A stretch of DNA of 14,783 bases from an uncultured Muribaculaceae bacterium (GTDB taxonomy: Bacteria; Bacteroidota; Bacteroidia; Bacteroidales; Muribaculaceae), in NCBI GenBank assembly GCA_910587545.1, contig CAJUMI010000065.1:1-14783 (forward strand), in the 5' to 3' direction. Numbering within the stretch: the first letter of the stretch is position 1; each line of letters starts with the position of its first letter. Positions 7,665-14,730 of the stretch are shown in pieces. Under the pieces are notes generated by a model. That model had not been told where the DNA came from, did not search any database, and worked only from the letters and a program-made list of their open reading frames with translations. The translations under genes were made by a program, and so were the position numbers.

Positions 7665-8021
7665 ATGGATTTAATTAAAGTTGCTGAAGAAGCATTTGCT
7701 TGCGGCAAACAGCATCCCGAATTCGGTCCCGGCGACACGATCACAGTCGCTTATCGAATCAAAGAAGGTAACAAAGAGCGTATCCAGCAGTACCGCGGTG
7801 TGGTTATCCGCATCTCCGGCGAAGGAAACAAGAAACGCTTCACCGTTCGCAAGATGAGCGACAACATCGGTGTTGAGCGTATCTTCCCCATCGAATCTCC
7901 GTTTATCGACTCTATCGTAGTCAACAAATTCGGTAAGGTTCGTCGCGCAAAACTTTATTACCTGCGTAATCTCACCGGCAAGAAAGCTCGTATCAAAGAG
8001 CGCCGCGTGATTGCGAAATAA
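7665..8021 (+). CDS. rplS: 50S ribosomal protein L19
   Basis: This 118-residue protein begins MDLIKVAEEAF and contains FGPGDTITVAYRIKEGNKER, RGVVIRISG, FTVRKMSDNIGVERIFPIES and KVRRAKLYYLRNLTGKKARI. It is an unmistakable, full-length L19. L19 sits at the 30S-50S interface and contributes to an intersubunit bridge. The frame is open back to an ATG at 7611, but family members start at MDLIK, so the ATG at 7665 is chosen; the extra 18 codons are leader. The gene stands alone between a full-consensus promoter and a terminator hairpin, and is divergent from the helicase gene. Confidence 0.97.
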   Translation: MDLIKVAEEAFACGKQHPEFGPGDTITVAYRIKEGNKERIQQYRGVVIRISGEGNKKRFTVRKMSDNIGVERIFPIESPFIDSIVVNKFGKVRRAKLYYLRNLTGKKARIKERRVIAK

Positions 8022-8045
8022 GTCCAACCGACTTTTTAAAGCACA

Positions 8046-8097
8046 AACAAGCCCCGGATCCGAAAGTTTCTGGGGCTTGTTCGCTTATTATTATGTC
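8046..8097 (+). terminator. rplS terminator hairpin
   Basis: AACAAGCCCC (8046-8055) pairs perfectly with GGGGCTTGTT (8072-8081). Within the loop a small GAAA/TTTC pairing is also possible. The downstream tract (TTCGCTTATTATTATG) is T-rich but interrupted, so the site is a moderate intrinsic terminator starting 24 bases after the rplS stop. Confidence 0.75.
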
Positions 8098-8409
8098 TTT
8101 ATCATGGCCGTGAATTATTAAACGACCTCTTGTATGGAAAAATCCGCTGACCCGAAAAAGCATTCACAACATATTTGTGTGCTGAATGGATTGATGATTC
8201 CGGAGTAAGGCCAATCTCGGCACTTTTACATTCAAGATCGAAGAAATGGGGGCTGAAATTATCATTAAGGATTTAAAAATCAATAAAAAGCAACGCAGAG
8301 CTATTTCCACTGTCGAAAATCTTCTATCCTTGACGGTCACATATCTCAAACTTCATAGATATTATCTCTTTGTACCATTATTTGTCTGATTGTATTGGTT
8401 GTTAATGTA
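8098..8409 (+). other. Gap without a recognised gene; holds one 47-codon orphan ORF
   Basis: About 310 bases separate the rplS terminator from the GH18 promoter. The only plausible frame is a plus-strand ATG at 8246 to a TGA at 8387-8389, encoding 47 residues that start MGAEIIIKDLKINKKQRRAI. It has a charged first half and a hydrophobic tail. The frame stays open upstream of the ATG to about 8215 (KANLGTFTFKIEE), so it could be the tail of a decayed gene rather than a real small protein. I do not recognise the sequence. An imperfect hairpin lies at 8161-8188. Confidence 0.35.
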
Positions 8410-8441
8410 TTTGCGCAATTTAGAAATAGTTGCTAAATTTG
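8410..8441 (+). promoter_or_regulatory. GH18 operon promoter (TTTG-N20-TAAATTTG)
   Basis: TTTG at 8410-8413 and TAAATTTG at 8434-8441 are separated by exactly 20 bases, a full match to the Bacteroidota promoter consensus. The ATG of the first GH18 gene follows at 8477, giving a leader of about 30 bases. The longer reading frame that begins at 8390 is excluded because it runs through this promoter. Confidence 0.8.
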
Positions 8442-8476
8442 TAGCAGAATCTTTTTTACTTTTACATTATCACATT

Positions 8477-9526
8477 ATGAGAAAACTATTTTTGTGTGGG
8501 GCTGCTGCGCTTCTGGCGGCGGGAATCCTTTATTCATGTAAGGCAAACAAATCGGATGCGACGGCTGATCAGCAGGCCGAGTCGCCATACGAGATCGTGA
8601 CATACGTATGGAATGGCGGCGATGTCATGCCCGATCCGACTCTGATCACGACGATCAACTATGCTTTCGCCAATGTTAATGACACCCGCGACGGAGTGAA
8701 GATCAACAACGAAGACCGTTTCAAGGACATCATAGCTCTCAAGGAAGTCAATCCCGATCTCAAAGTGCTGCTCTGCATCGGCGGTAACTGTGAGTCAGGT
8801 CTGTCGGAGATGGCGGCTGATTCGCTCAAGCGCGAGTCGCTTGCTCTCGACTGCGCGCGCATAGCCAAGGAATATGGCATAGACGGCATCGATTTCGACT
8901 GGGAGTTTCCCGGCGCAGTAGGCGGAACCCCTGACGATTATGATAACTTCCTGAAGGTGCTCAAAGCTGTCAGAGCGGCTCTTCCCGAAGACAAGATGCT
9001 GACTCTTGCAGCCGGTGGTGATCTCGCAGGCATGGATGTCAACAACGTTGCTGCCTTTCTCGATCAGCTCGACTATGTCAATGTGATGGCTTATGACCTC
9101 GGCGGTCAGGCTCCCTGGCATCATACGGCTCTATATCGTTCGCCCAACACAGGCTGGCGTTCGGTCGAAGAAGTTGTCGAGGATTATGTAGCTCATGGTG
9201 TGCCTTACGAAAAAATGATGCTCGGACTCGGTTTCTACGGCCGCGGCGATGATAACTATTATACAGGCTGGACCGACACAAAGACAGCTGTCCCCTACGA
9301 TGATCTTACCGAGCAGTGGGACTCGATCGCATGTGTGCCTTATATCGCCGATGCCAACGGCGCGCTCGTGCTTGGCTATGAGAATCCCCGATCGATTGAA
9401 ATAAAGTGTGACTATCTCAAAGACAAAGGCTTCCGCGGAGCAATGTGCTGGCGCACAGAACTCGACACCGACAGCCTCGACCTCGCCCGCACCGTGGCGC
9501 GTTGCCTTATGCACTATAACAAATAG
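8477..9526 (+). CDS. GH18 glycosidase lipoprotein (chitinase/endo-GlcNAcase-like), first copy
   Basis: This 349-residue protein has a lipoprotein signal peptide ending in LYSC (Cys 21), so it is probably anchored in the outer membrane or on the surface. A single GH18 TIM barrel fills the rest. The signature DxxDxDxE is DGIDFDWE at 136-143, with E143 as general acid. The MxYD motif is MAYD at 204-207, and the barrel-closing Trp is W325 in GAMCW. GH18 enzymes cleave beta-1,4 bonds next to N-acetylglucosamine by a substrate-assisted mechanism, acting on chitin or on the N-glycan core. The barrel-strand-3 SxGG motif reads CIGG (100-103), an unusual Ser-to-Cys change. No carbohydrate-binding module is present. 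Substrate cannot be decided. A paralogue follows after 36 bases. Confidence 0.9.
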   Translation: MRKLFLCGAAALLAAGILYSCKANKSDATADQQAESPYEIVTYVWNGGDVMPDPTLITTINYAFANVNDTRDGVKINNEDRFKDIIALKEVNPDLKVLLCIGGNCESGLSEMAADSLKRESLALDCARIAKEYGIDGIDFDWEFPGAVGGTPDDYDNFLKVLKAVRAALPEDKMLTLAAGGDLAGMDVNNVAAFLDQLDYVNVMAYDLGGQAPWHHTALYRSPNTGWRSVEEVVEDYVAHGVPYEKMMLGLGFYGRGDDNYYTGWTDTKTAVPYDDLTEQWDSIACVPYIADANGALVLGYENPRSIEIKCDYLKDKGFRGAMCWRTELDTDSLDLARTVARCLMHYNK

Positions 9527-9562
9527 GAAGACAATTAATAAATAAATACACATAAATTCAGA

Positions 9563-10585
9563 ATGAAAAAAACTACATTATCTGTTTTAGGGGCAGGAGC
9601 CCTGTTGTCATGCGCTGTTGCCTGTGGAAATAAGACTGCGGATAAGCATAACGAACCTGAGTACGAATGTATAGCTTACGTGTGGGAAGCCGACGGTCAG
9701 TTGCCCCCGGCCGACAAGGTCACTGCGATAAACTATCTCGCCGCTAATCCCAACGATACTCACGACGGCATCAGTATCCACAATGAGCCTCGGCTGTTGC
9801 AGATTCTCGATCTTAAGAAAATAAACCCTGATTTAAAGGTCCTGTTGTCGTTGGGTGGTGCCGGCGAGGAAGCGGGCTGGGGCGAAATGACGGCCTGCGA
9901 TTCGCTGAGGGCGGCGTTTGTCGCCGATTGCAAGCGGGTGGTCGATGAATATGGTCTCGATGGCCTTGATTTCGACTGGGAGTTTCCCCATGGTGATCAA
10001 CGAGACAATTATGTGAAACTTTTCAAGGACGTGCGCGAGGTGTTAGGCCCTGATAAACGTGTCACGGCTGCTGTGGGATTTTTCGGCAATGGCTTTGACC
10101 TCAGGGAGGCGATTAAGTATCTTGACTATGTCAATCTGATGTCGTACGACATGGGTTGGCAGGCTCCCTATCATCACACTTCTCTGCGCCGTTCCGAGCT
10201 ATCGGGTGTGGGCACACTTGAGGAAGCGATCGATTCTTGTCTCAACAATGGCCTCGACTATAAGGATATTGTTGTGGGTCTCGCATTCTATGGCCGGGGA
10301 GACGGCACTAATTTCAAGGCCTGGACCGACTATCGCGACATCGTCAACCGCGATCTTGCTGCCGAAGGCATGGACGAACGCTGGGACTCTGTCGCTTGTG
10401 TGCCATATATTGTCGACAGCCTCGGCACACTGATTGTCGGCTATGAAAATCCCCGCTCGCTGAAGATCAAATGTGATTATATCAGAGAGAAGGGTTTAAA
10501 GGGCGGCATGTACTGGCGCACGGAACTCGACACTGATTCGTTCGATCTGACCAACGCTGTGGCTCGGGAGCTTCTCGGCCGTTGA
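9563..10585 (+). CDS. GH18 glycosidase lipoprotein, second tandem copy
   Basis: This 340-residue paralogue shares colinear blocks with its upstream neighbour: NPDLKVLL, FDWEFP, LDYVN, VGLAFYGRGD, WDSVACVPYI and GYENPRS. The N-terminus is a lipoprotein signal with a likely lipidated Cys at 17 (LLSC), or alternatively at 21 (AVAC). The motif DGLDFDWE lies at 133-140 (E140 catalytic), SLGG at 96-99 is canonical, MSYD is at 193-196 and W318 closes the barrel. It should therefore be active. The first copy instead has CIGG. The 36-base gap contains no terminator, so both are probably on one mRNA from the promoter at 8410. The pair probably arose by local duplication followed by divergence, perhaps towards different oligosaccharides. 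Confidence 0.9.
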   Translation: MKKTTLSVLGAGALLSCAVACGNKTADKHNEPEYECIAYVWEADGQLPPADKVTAINYLAANPNDTHDGISIHNEPRLLQILDLKKINPDLKVLLSLGGAGEEAGWGEMTACDSLRAAFVADCKRVVDEYGLDGLDFDWEFPHGDQRDNYVKLFKDVREVLGPDKRVTAAVGFFGNGFDLREAIKYLDYVNLMSYDMGWQAPYHHTSLRRSELSGVGTLEEAIDSCLNNGLDYKDIVVGLAFYGRGDGTNFKAWTDYRDIVNRDLAAEGMDERWDSVACVPYIVDSLGTLIVGYENPRSLKIKCDYIREKGLKGGMYWRTELDTDSFDLTNAVARELLGR

Positions 10586-10622
10586 TTGCCGATCAATAGT
10601 TGATTGCTGATAAATAATCGTG

Positions 10623-10648
10623 GGGTGCCGGAACAAATTCCGGCACCC
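10623..10648. terminator. Hairpin between convergent GH18 and GlsB-like genes
   Basis: GGGTGCCGGAA (10623-10633) pairs perfectly with TTCCGGCACCC (10638-10648) around a 4-base loop. It lies 38 bases past the GH18 stop and 21 bases past the end of the convergent gene. Neither side has a pure T-run, although the minus-strand side is T-rich. It may stop or protect both transcripts. Confidence 0.6.
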
Positions 10649-10668
10649 TGCGCGCATTCAGGGGGTAG

Positions 10669-10953
10669 CTATTTCCGGCCTATTAGCCGGGTAAGAATGG
10701 TATTGTAGATCCATAGGGCGGCTCCGGCGATAAAGAGCGCGACGAGGGCGGCGGTAGCGAAGGTCTGAGGCGTATGATCGCCGATGGTTATGGCAGATCC
10801 CCAGCCACCCGCGATGGCACCGATCAGTCCGATCAGGATGTCGAAAAGCATTATGCGGCGGCCTGGAAGAAAATAAGAAGCCATCAGGCCGCCGACTATG
10901 CCGATAAGGATCCACGATGCCCATGCCCATGAACTTAAATAGATCGGCGTCAT
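10669..10953 (-). CDS. GlsB/YeaQ/YmgE family membrane protein
   Basis: This 94-residue, mostly hydrophobic protein has three predicted membrane helices (about residues 8-28, 36-58 and 68-90). The family pattern is present: WILIGIVGGLMASYFLPGR, then FDILIGLIGAIAGGWG. Members were once called transglycosylase-associated proteins and are linked to general or envelope stress in several bacteria. Their biochemical activity is unknown. The gene starts 4 bases after the stop of a 55-codon membrane-protein gene, so the two are an operon. Confidence 0.85.
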   Translation of the reverse strand: MTPIYLSSWAWASWILIGIVGGLMASYFLPGRRIMLFDILIGLIGAIAGGWGSAITIGDHTPQTFATAALVALFIAGAALWIYNTILTRLIGRK

Positions 10954-10957
10954 GGCA

Positions 10958-11125
10958 CTATAGTTTTAGGAATGTCAGACCGCTGAATGCAGGCGCGATA
11001 AATGCCGCGACATCGGTATCGCCTGTGAAATCGGCGACAGTCAGCCAGATGATGAGCAGAATGATCAGAAATATCGCTCCGATGGCGATCCAGATATTTG
11101 TCTGATTTTTGTTTTTGCGTGACAT
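10958..11125 (-). CDS. Small single-pass membrane protein, unknown function
   Basis: This 55-residue protein has a basic N-terminus (MSRKNKNQ), one strong membrane helix (about residues 10-28, IWIAIGAIFLIILLIIWLTV) and a short acidic/hydrophobic C-terminus with DFTGDTDV. The frame is open to an upstream codon at 11164. The ATG at 11125 is preferred because it gives a compact N-in protein and is followed by a typical positive-inside segment. It sits 4 bases upstream of the GlsB-like gene, so the two may work together in the inner membrane. I do not recognise a named family. Confidence 0.65.
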   Translation of the reverse strand: MSRKNKNQTNIWIAIGAIFLIILLIIWLTVADFTGDTDVAAFIAPAFSGLTFLKL

Positions 11126-11276
11126 GATGCTAATGTTGAAAGTTATATAAATCCTATTAAACACTCCTAAATGAATGTCTGTAATACAAACAACATGTAC
11201 CGCGCTTGGGTTCTGTCGAAGACCCCGTGTGCCGAAGTTTTTGCAAATTCAGGGTTCAACGCGCCGAAATATTTAC

Positions 11277-11284
11277 TACTTTTG
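11277..11284 (+). promoter_or_regulatory. Putative pta-ackA promoter, -7 element
   Basis: TACTTTTG at 11277-11284 fits TAnnTTTG, 40 bases before the pta ATG. The -33 position lacks a clear TTTG, so support rests on the downstream element and its placement. Confidence 0.6.
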
Positions 11285-11324
11285 CATTTGAAAACATAAC
11301 CTAACCAACAATAAAGCACTCACA

Positions 11325-12341
11325 ATGCAACTTTTTGAAAAGTTAACCGAAAATGCCCGACAACACAAGCAACGCATTGTGCTGCCCGAAGGCAACGAGC
11401 CGCGCACACTGAAGGCTGCCGACCGTATCATAGACGATGACCTCGCCGAAATTTATCTGATCGGTGATCCCATAGAGATCAAACGTATGGCGGCGGAGTT
11501 GAATCTTAAAAATATCTCCCGGGCTGTGATTGTCAATCCTGCCGACGAGGCAGTGATCGACCGTTATGCGCCTCTTTTTTATGAACTGAGAAAGAAAAAA
11601 GGAATCACTGAAGAGGAGGCCCGTCTGACGACAGCCAATCCTCTTTATCTCGGTTGTCTTATGGTCAAGGCCGGCGATGCCGACGGCCAGGTGGCAGGAG
11701 CGATGAACACAACCGGCAATGTGCTGCGTGCCGCTTTTCAGGTGATAAAGACCCGGCCCGGCATCAATGTCGTATCCGGAGCGTTTGTGATGCTGTTGCC
11801 CGAGGGATTGCCCTATGGCACTGATGGTATTCTGGTGTTTGCCGACTGTGCGGTGGTGCCTGATCCGACAGCAGAGGAACTTGCACAGATTGCCGTTTCC
11901 GCAGCTCAGACCGCGCGTGATATCGCAGGTATCGAGCCGCGTGTGGCCATCCTTTCTTTCTCGACCAAAGGTTCGGCCAAGAATGAGCGCGTCGACAAGG
12001 TTATCGAGGCTACCCGTATAGCCCGCGAAATGGCTCCGTCGCTGATAGTCGACGGCGAGCTTCAGGCCGATGCGGCGATCGTTCCCTCGGTGGCCAATAC
12101 CAAGGCTCCCAACAGCATCATCAGCGGACGTGCCAATGTTCTCGTATTCCCGTCGCTCGAAGTCGGCAACATCGCCTATAAACTCGTGCAGCGTCTCGGC
12201 AATGTCGAGGCCGTAGGTCCGGTGCTTCAGGGGCTTGCCGCGCCTGTCAACGACCTTTCGCGCGGATGCTATCCCGAGGATATTTACAAGACTGTCATAA
12301 TCACCTGTAACCAGGCTATTGGTCTGAAACAAAATAAATAA
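11325..12341 (+). CDS. pta: Phosphate acetyltransferase (EC 2.3.1.8), short form
   Basis: This 338-residue cytoplasmic enzyme interconverts acetyl-CoA plus phosphate and acetyl phosphate plus CoA. It is the single-domain form, lacking the N-terminal regulatory domains of the ~700-residue E. coli Pta. Diagnostic stretches include IVLPEGNEPRTLKAAD (about 18-33), TTGNVLRAAFQVIKTRPG near the middle, and SGRANVLVFPSLEVGNIAYK followed by GLAAPVNDLSRGC at the C-terminus. With ackA 10 bases downstream it forms the classic Pta-AckA pathway, which makes ATP and acetate during fermentation and can run in reverse for acetate uptake. Confidence 0.97.
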   Translation: MQLFEKLTENARQHKQRIVLPEGNEPRTLKAADRIIDDDLAEIYLIGDPIEIKRMAAELNLKNISRAVIVNPADEAVIDRYAPLFYELRKKKGITEEEARLTTANPLYLGCLMVKAGDADGQVAGAMNTTGNVLRAAFQVIKTRPGINVVSGAFVMLLPEGLPYGTDGILVFADCAVVPDPTAEELAQIAVSAAQTARDIAGIEPRVAILSFSTKGSAKNERVDKVIEATRIAREMAPSLIVDGELQADAAIVPSVANTKAPNSIISGRANVLVFPSLEVGNIAYKLVQRLGNVEAVGPVLQGLAAPVNDLSRGCYPEDIYKTVIITCNQAIGLKQNK

Positions 12342-12351
12342 ATATTTCTGT

Positions 12352-13557
12352 ATGAAAATATTGGTTCTTAATTCCGGCAGCAGTTCGGTAAAATATAAAC
12401 TGATCGACACAGACAACGAAAAGACTCTTGCCGAGGGCGGAGTAGAGAAGATCGGTCTTCATGACGGTTTTCTGAAATACAAACGCGCCGATGGTTCGAA
12501 AGCGATCCTCGAACTTGGTCAGACCGACCACAAAGGCTCGATAGAAGCAATTCTCCGCATCCTCACCGACGATGTCGAGGGCTGCATCAAGTCGTATGAC
12601 GAGATTGACGCAGTCGGTCATCGTGTGGTCCACGGCGGCGAGAAGTTCAGCGGCAGTGTGCTGATAGACGATGCAGTCAAGGAGAAAATCAAAGAGTGCT
12701 ATGAAATAGCGCCGCTCCATAATCCGGCAAACATGATCGGTATCGATGCCATCACGGCACTCATGCCTGACAAACCGCAGGTGGGTGTGTTTGACACGGC
12801 TTTCCATCAGACTATGCCTGCGAAGTCATATATGTATGCTCTGCCTTATCGCTTCTATAAGGAAGACGGTGTGCGTCGTTACGGTTTCCACGGAACAAGC
12901 CACCGCTATGTGTCGCAGCGCGTGTGCGAGATACTTGGCGTAGATATTGCCGGGCAGCGTATAATCACATGTCACGTTGGCAACGGCGGATCGATCACTG
13001 CTGTCAAATATGGCAAGAGCATCGACACCTCTATGGGACTCACTCCTACCGAAGGTCTTATGATGGGCACTCGCTCAGGCGATGTCGATCCGGGCGCACT
13101 CACCTACCTTATGAACAAACACAACCTCACACCCGACCAGCTGCAGAAAATCATCAACAAGGAGAGCGGTGTTGCTGGTGTGAGCGGCATTTCAAGCGAT
13201 ATGCGTGAGATCGAGGCCGCCGTCAAGAATGGTGACGAAATGGCCACACTTGCCCTCGACATGTATGAGCAGCGCATCATCAAGTATGTCGGAGCCTATG
13301 CCGCAGAAATGGGTGGCGTAGACATTATAGTTTTTACCGGCGGTGTCGGAGAGAATCAGACCGGTGTACGCGAAAATGTTTGCGCGCCTCTCGCATTCAT
13401 GGGAGTGGAGATCGACAAGGAACTCAATGCGAAGACCCGCGGCACGGAGACTGTGATTTCAGCTCCGCAGTCAAAAGTCAGGGTTGTCGTTGTTCCCACT
13501 GACGAGGAGCTTATGATCGCCCGCGACACACGCGAAATCGTGTCGAAACTGAAATAA
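12352..13557 (+). CDS. ackA: Acetate kinase (EC 2.7.2.1)
   Basis: This 401-residue cytoplasmic enzyme of the ASKHA fold transfers phosphate from acetyl phosphate to ADP, yielding acetate and ATP. The N-terminal motif LNSGSSSVKYKL (with N7) and VGHRVVHGGEKF are present. So are FDTAFHQTMP, the catalytic GFHGTSHRYVS, MGTRSGDVDPG and the C-terminal PTDEELMIARDT, which carries the metal-binding Glu. Length and motifs are typical, so it should be fully active. It begins 10 bases after the pta stop and ends at a strong intrinsic terminator, giving a two-gene operon. Confidence 0.98.
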   Translation: MKILVLNSGSSSVKYKLIDTDNEKTLAEGGVEKIGLHDGFLKYKRADGSKAILELGQTDHKGSIEAILRILTDDVEGCIKSYDEIDAVGHRVVHGGEKFSGSVLIDDAVKEKIKECYEIAPLHNPANMIGIDAITALMPDKPQVGVFDTAFHQTMPAKSYMYALPYRFYKEDGVRRYGFHGTSHRYVSQRVCEILGVDIAGQRIITCHVGNGGSITAVKYGKSIDTSMGLTPTEGLMMGTRSGDVDPGALTYLMNKHNLTPDQLQKIINKESGVAGVSGISSDMREIEAAVKNGDEMATLALDMYEQRIIKYVGAYAAEMGGVDIIVFTGGVGENQTGVRENVCAPLAFMGVEIDKELNAKTRGTETVISAPQSKVRVVVVPTDEELMIARDTREIVSKLK

Positions 13558-13591
13558 GCCCGGCACTGAAGCAATATCGGAATTTTATAGG

Positions 13592-13634
13592 TACGCGTCA
13601 GCTTGTCTCAAGTCTGGCGCGTATTTTTATTTTT
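13592..13634 (+). terminator. Intrinsic terminator of the pta-ackA operon
   Basis: TACGCGTCAG (13592-13601) pairs with CTGGCGCGTA (13614-13623), ten pairs including one G-T wobble. An inner CTTG/CAAG can extend the stem. TTTTTATTTTT follows on the plus strand. The stop codon of the convergent minus-strand gene (13608-13610) lies in the hairpin loop, and its last codons form the stem. Confidence 0.9.
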
Positions 13635-14129
13635 AGCTAACATCTTCAGAATATTTTTCCGCGTTGTCAGCAGCGCCTGTGAAGTGTCACTCACGGTCAT
13701 CATTTCAAGCCTGTCGAGCAGTTCAGAGACCATTTCGGGATAGAACCGGCATTGAGCGTATGCCAGCTTGGCCGCAAGCGAGCGTATGCCATAAGGCGCG
13801 TTGGTGTTGATATTTTTGAGACAGAAATCCATGAAAGCGCTGCAGACATCGCCTTCGGTCCATGTCTGGCGTTCAAGCAGAGACAGAGTGAGTCGCAGAT
13901 TGCCCTGATGTTTTTCCCGGAGCGCATGTTGAATAAGTGTATCGCGACGTGTCTCAAGCCAGGCGACACCGGCGGTGTCCCAATGAGTCATGCACCATAG
14001 GGCGTTGTATGCCACGCGTTCATCCGCATCATCAATCAGGGAAAATAATTTCTCCCGGTCTGAGGCCTCGCATATTTGAGAAATGGTTTTCGGTGAGATA
14101 CGTCCGGCAAGAATCAATTTTAAGTCCAT
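13608..14129 (-). CDS. HEAT-like alpha-helical protein, unknown function
   Basis: This 173-residue cytoplasmic protein has no signal peptide or membrane segment. It appears all-alpha. A HEAT-repeat-like unit is visible at LFSLIDDADERVAYNALWCM (about 29-48). The rest is amphipathic helices containing RLTLSLLERQTW and GIRSLAAKLAYAQCRF. I see no catalytic motif and do not recognise a named family. The start lies 7 bases after the stop of the nucleotidyltransferase gene, so both are almost surely co-transcribed. Its 3' end overlaps the ackA terminator. Such small helical-repeat proteins usually act as protein- or nucleic-acid-binding partners. Confidence 0.7.
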   Translation of the reverse strand: MDLKLILAGRISPKTISQICEASDREKLFSLIDDADERVAYNALWCMTHWDTAGVAWLETRRDTLIQHALREKHQGNLRLTLSLLERQTWTEGDVCSAFMDFCLKNINTNAPYGIRSLAAKLAYAQCRFYPEMVSELLDRLEMMTVSDTSQALLTTRKNILKMLAKNKNTRQT

Positions 14130-14136
14130 GCGATGC

Positions 14137-14730
14137 TCAGGGGATCCAGTAATAAGGTTGTTTCTTGCGGTGCCGGTCTACCCATTGGCGCAGGTCGTCC
14201 AGCGTATCGATGCCATCGGCGATGACGGCCTCATAGAATTCGACTCCATGAAAATCACAGTTGTCTCCGGCTTCATATTTCAAGCGGAGTATGATCTCAC
14301 GCTGCCGGTCAGTCATGGTCTCGACAATCCTGTCGGCCATGCGCTCGAAATATCCGTCATATCGTGATCCGTCCTCGATATGGATGATGTCGAACTGCCA
14401 TGGCGTCCCGTCGTCGGCTTTGAATGTCACATGCCACGCCACGCAATGCTCGTCGGTGTGAAGGCCGTTGATACATTTTATTTCAGTCACCCGCGGGTCG
14501 GTAGCCATCCGGGATGCGATGGTAAAACTTTTCTGTTCGGTTATGCCGCCGGAATATACATGCAGATCAATGTCGCGGTGAGTCATCAGTAGGCCCATTT
14601 TCAATGATCCGACAAGATTGACGCGGCATCCGGCGTCAGCCCATATCCGTGAGATGCCCGATTCGTCAAGCACGGCCTTAGCCCTGGCTTGATTTTCAGC
14701 GGCTAATTTTTCGATGTCTGTATCTGTCAT
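14137..14730 (-). CDS. Pol-beta-type nucleotidyltransferase domain protein
   Basis: This 197-residue cytoplasmic protein carries the nucleotidyltransferase signature. LVGSLKMGLL has G41-S42, RDIDL has the metal-binding D53 and D55, and a third carboxylate is plausible at D114 in WQFDIIH. The spacing GS-x10-DxD fits the DNA polymerase beta superfamily, which transfers NMP groups to nucleic acids, proteins or small molecules such as antibiotics. The C-terminal ~80 residues (ERMADRIVETMTDRQREIIL onward) look helical and may bind substrate. No substrate can be named. It precedes the HEAT-like gene by 7 bases. The upstream 53 bases to the window edge show no recognisable promoter. Confidence 0.75.
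   Translation of the reverse strand: MTDTDIEKLAAENQARAKAVLDESGISRIWADAGCRVNLVGSLKMGLLMTHRDIDLHVYSGGITEQKSFTIASRMATDPRVTEIKCINGLHTDEHCVAWHVTFKADDGTPWQFDIIHIEDGSRYDGYFERMADRIVETMTDRQREIILRLKYEAGDNCDFHGVEFYEAVIADGIDTLDDLRQWVDRHRKKQPYYWIP

Noticed and set aside
8164..8349. 61-codon minus-strand frame with a hydrophobic stretch, ending near a hairpin and T-run
   Set aside because: There is no recognisable family, no promoter element and an imperfect hairpin; it is not convincing as a gene.
8390..8476. N-terminal extension of the first GH18 gene starting at 8390
   Set aside because: It would translate through a full-consensus promoter and would bury the lipoprotein signal peptide 29 residues inside the protein.
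11126..11145. TAACTTTC as a promoter element for the small membrane-protein operon
   Set aside because: The last consensus base is wrong, no -33 element is present, and the implied leader would be only a few bases.
11343..12416. 357-codon open frame antisense to pta and the start of ackA
   Set aside because: It is the mirror of strongly conserved pta coding sequence, has no family resemblance, and arises from the biased codon use of the real gene.
13608..14730. Reading the nucleotidyltransferase/HEAT-like pair as an MNT/HEPN toxin-antitoxin
   Set aside because: The partner lacks an R-x4-6-H HEPN motif and looks like helical repeats instead.
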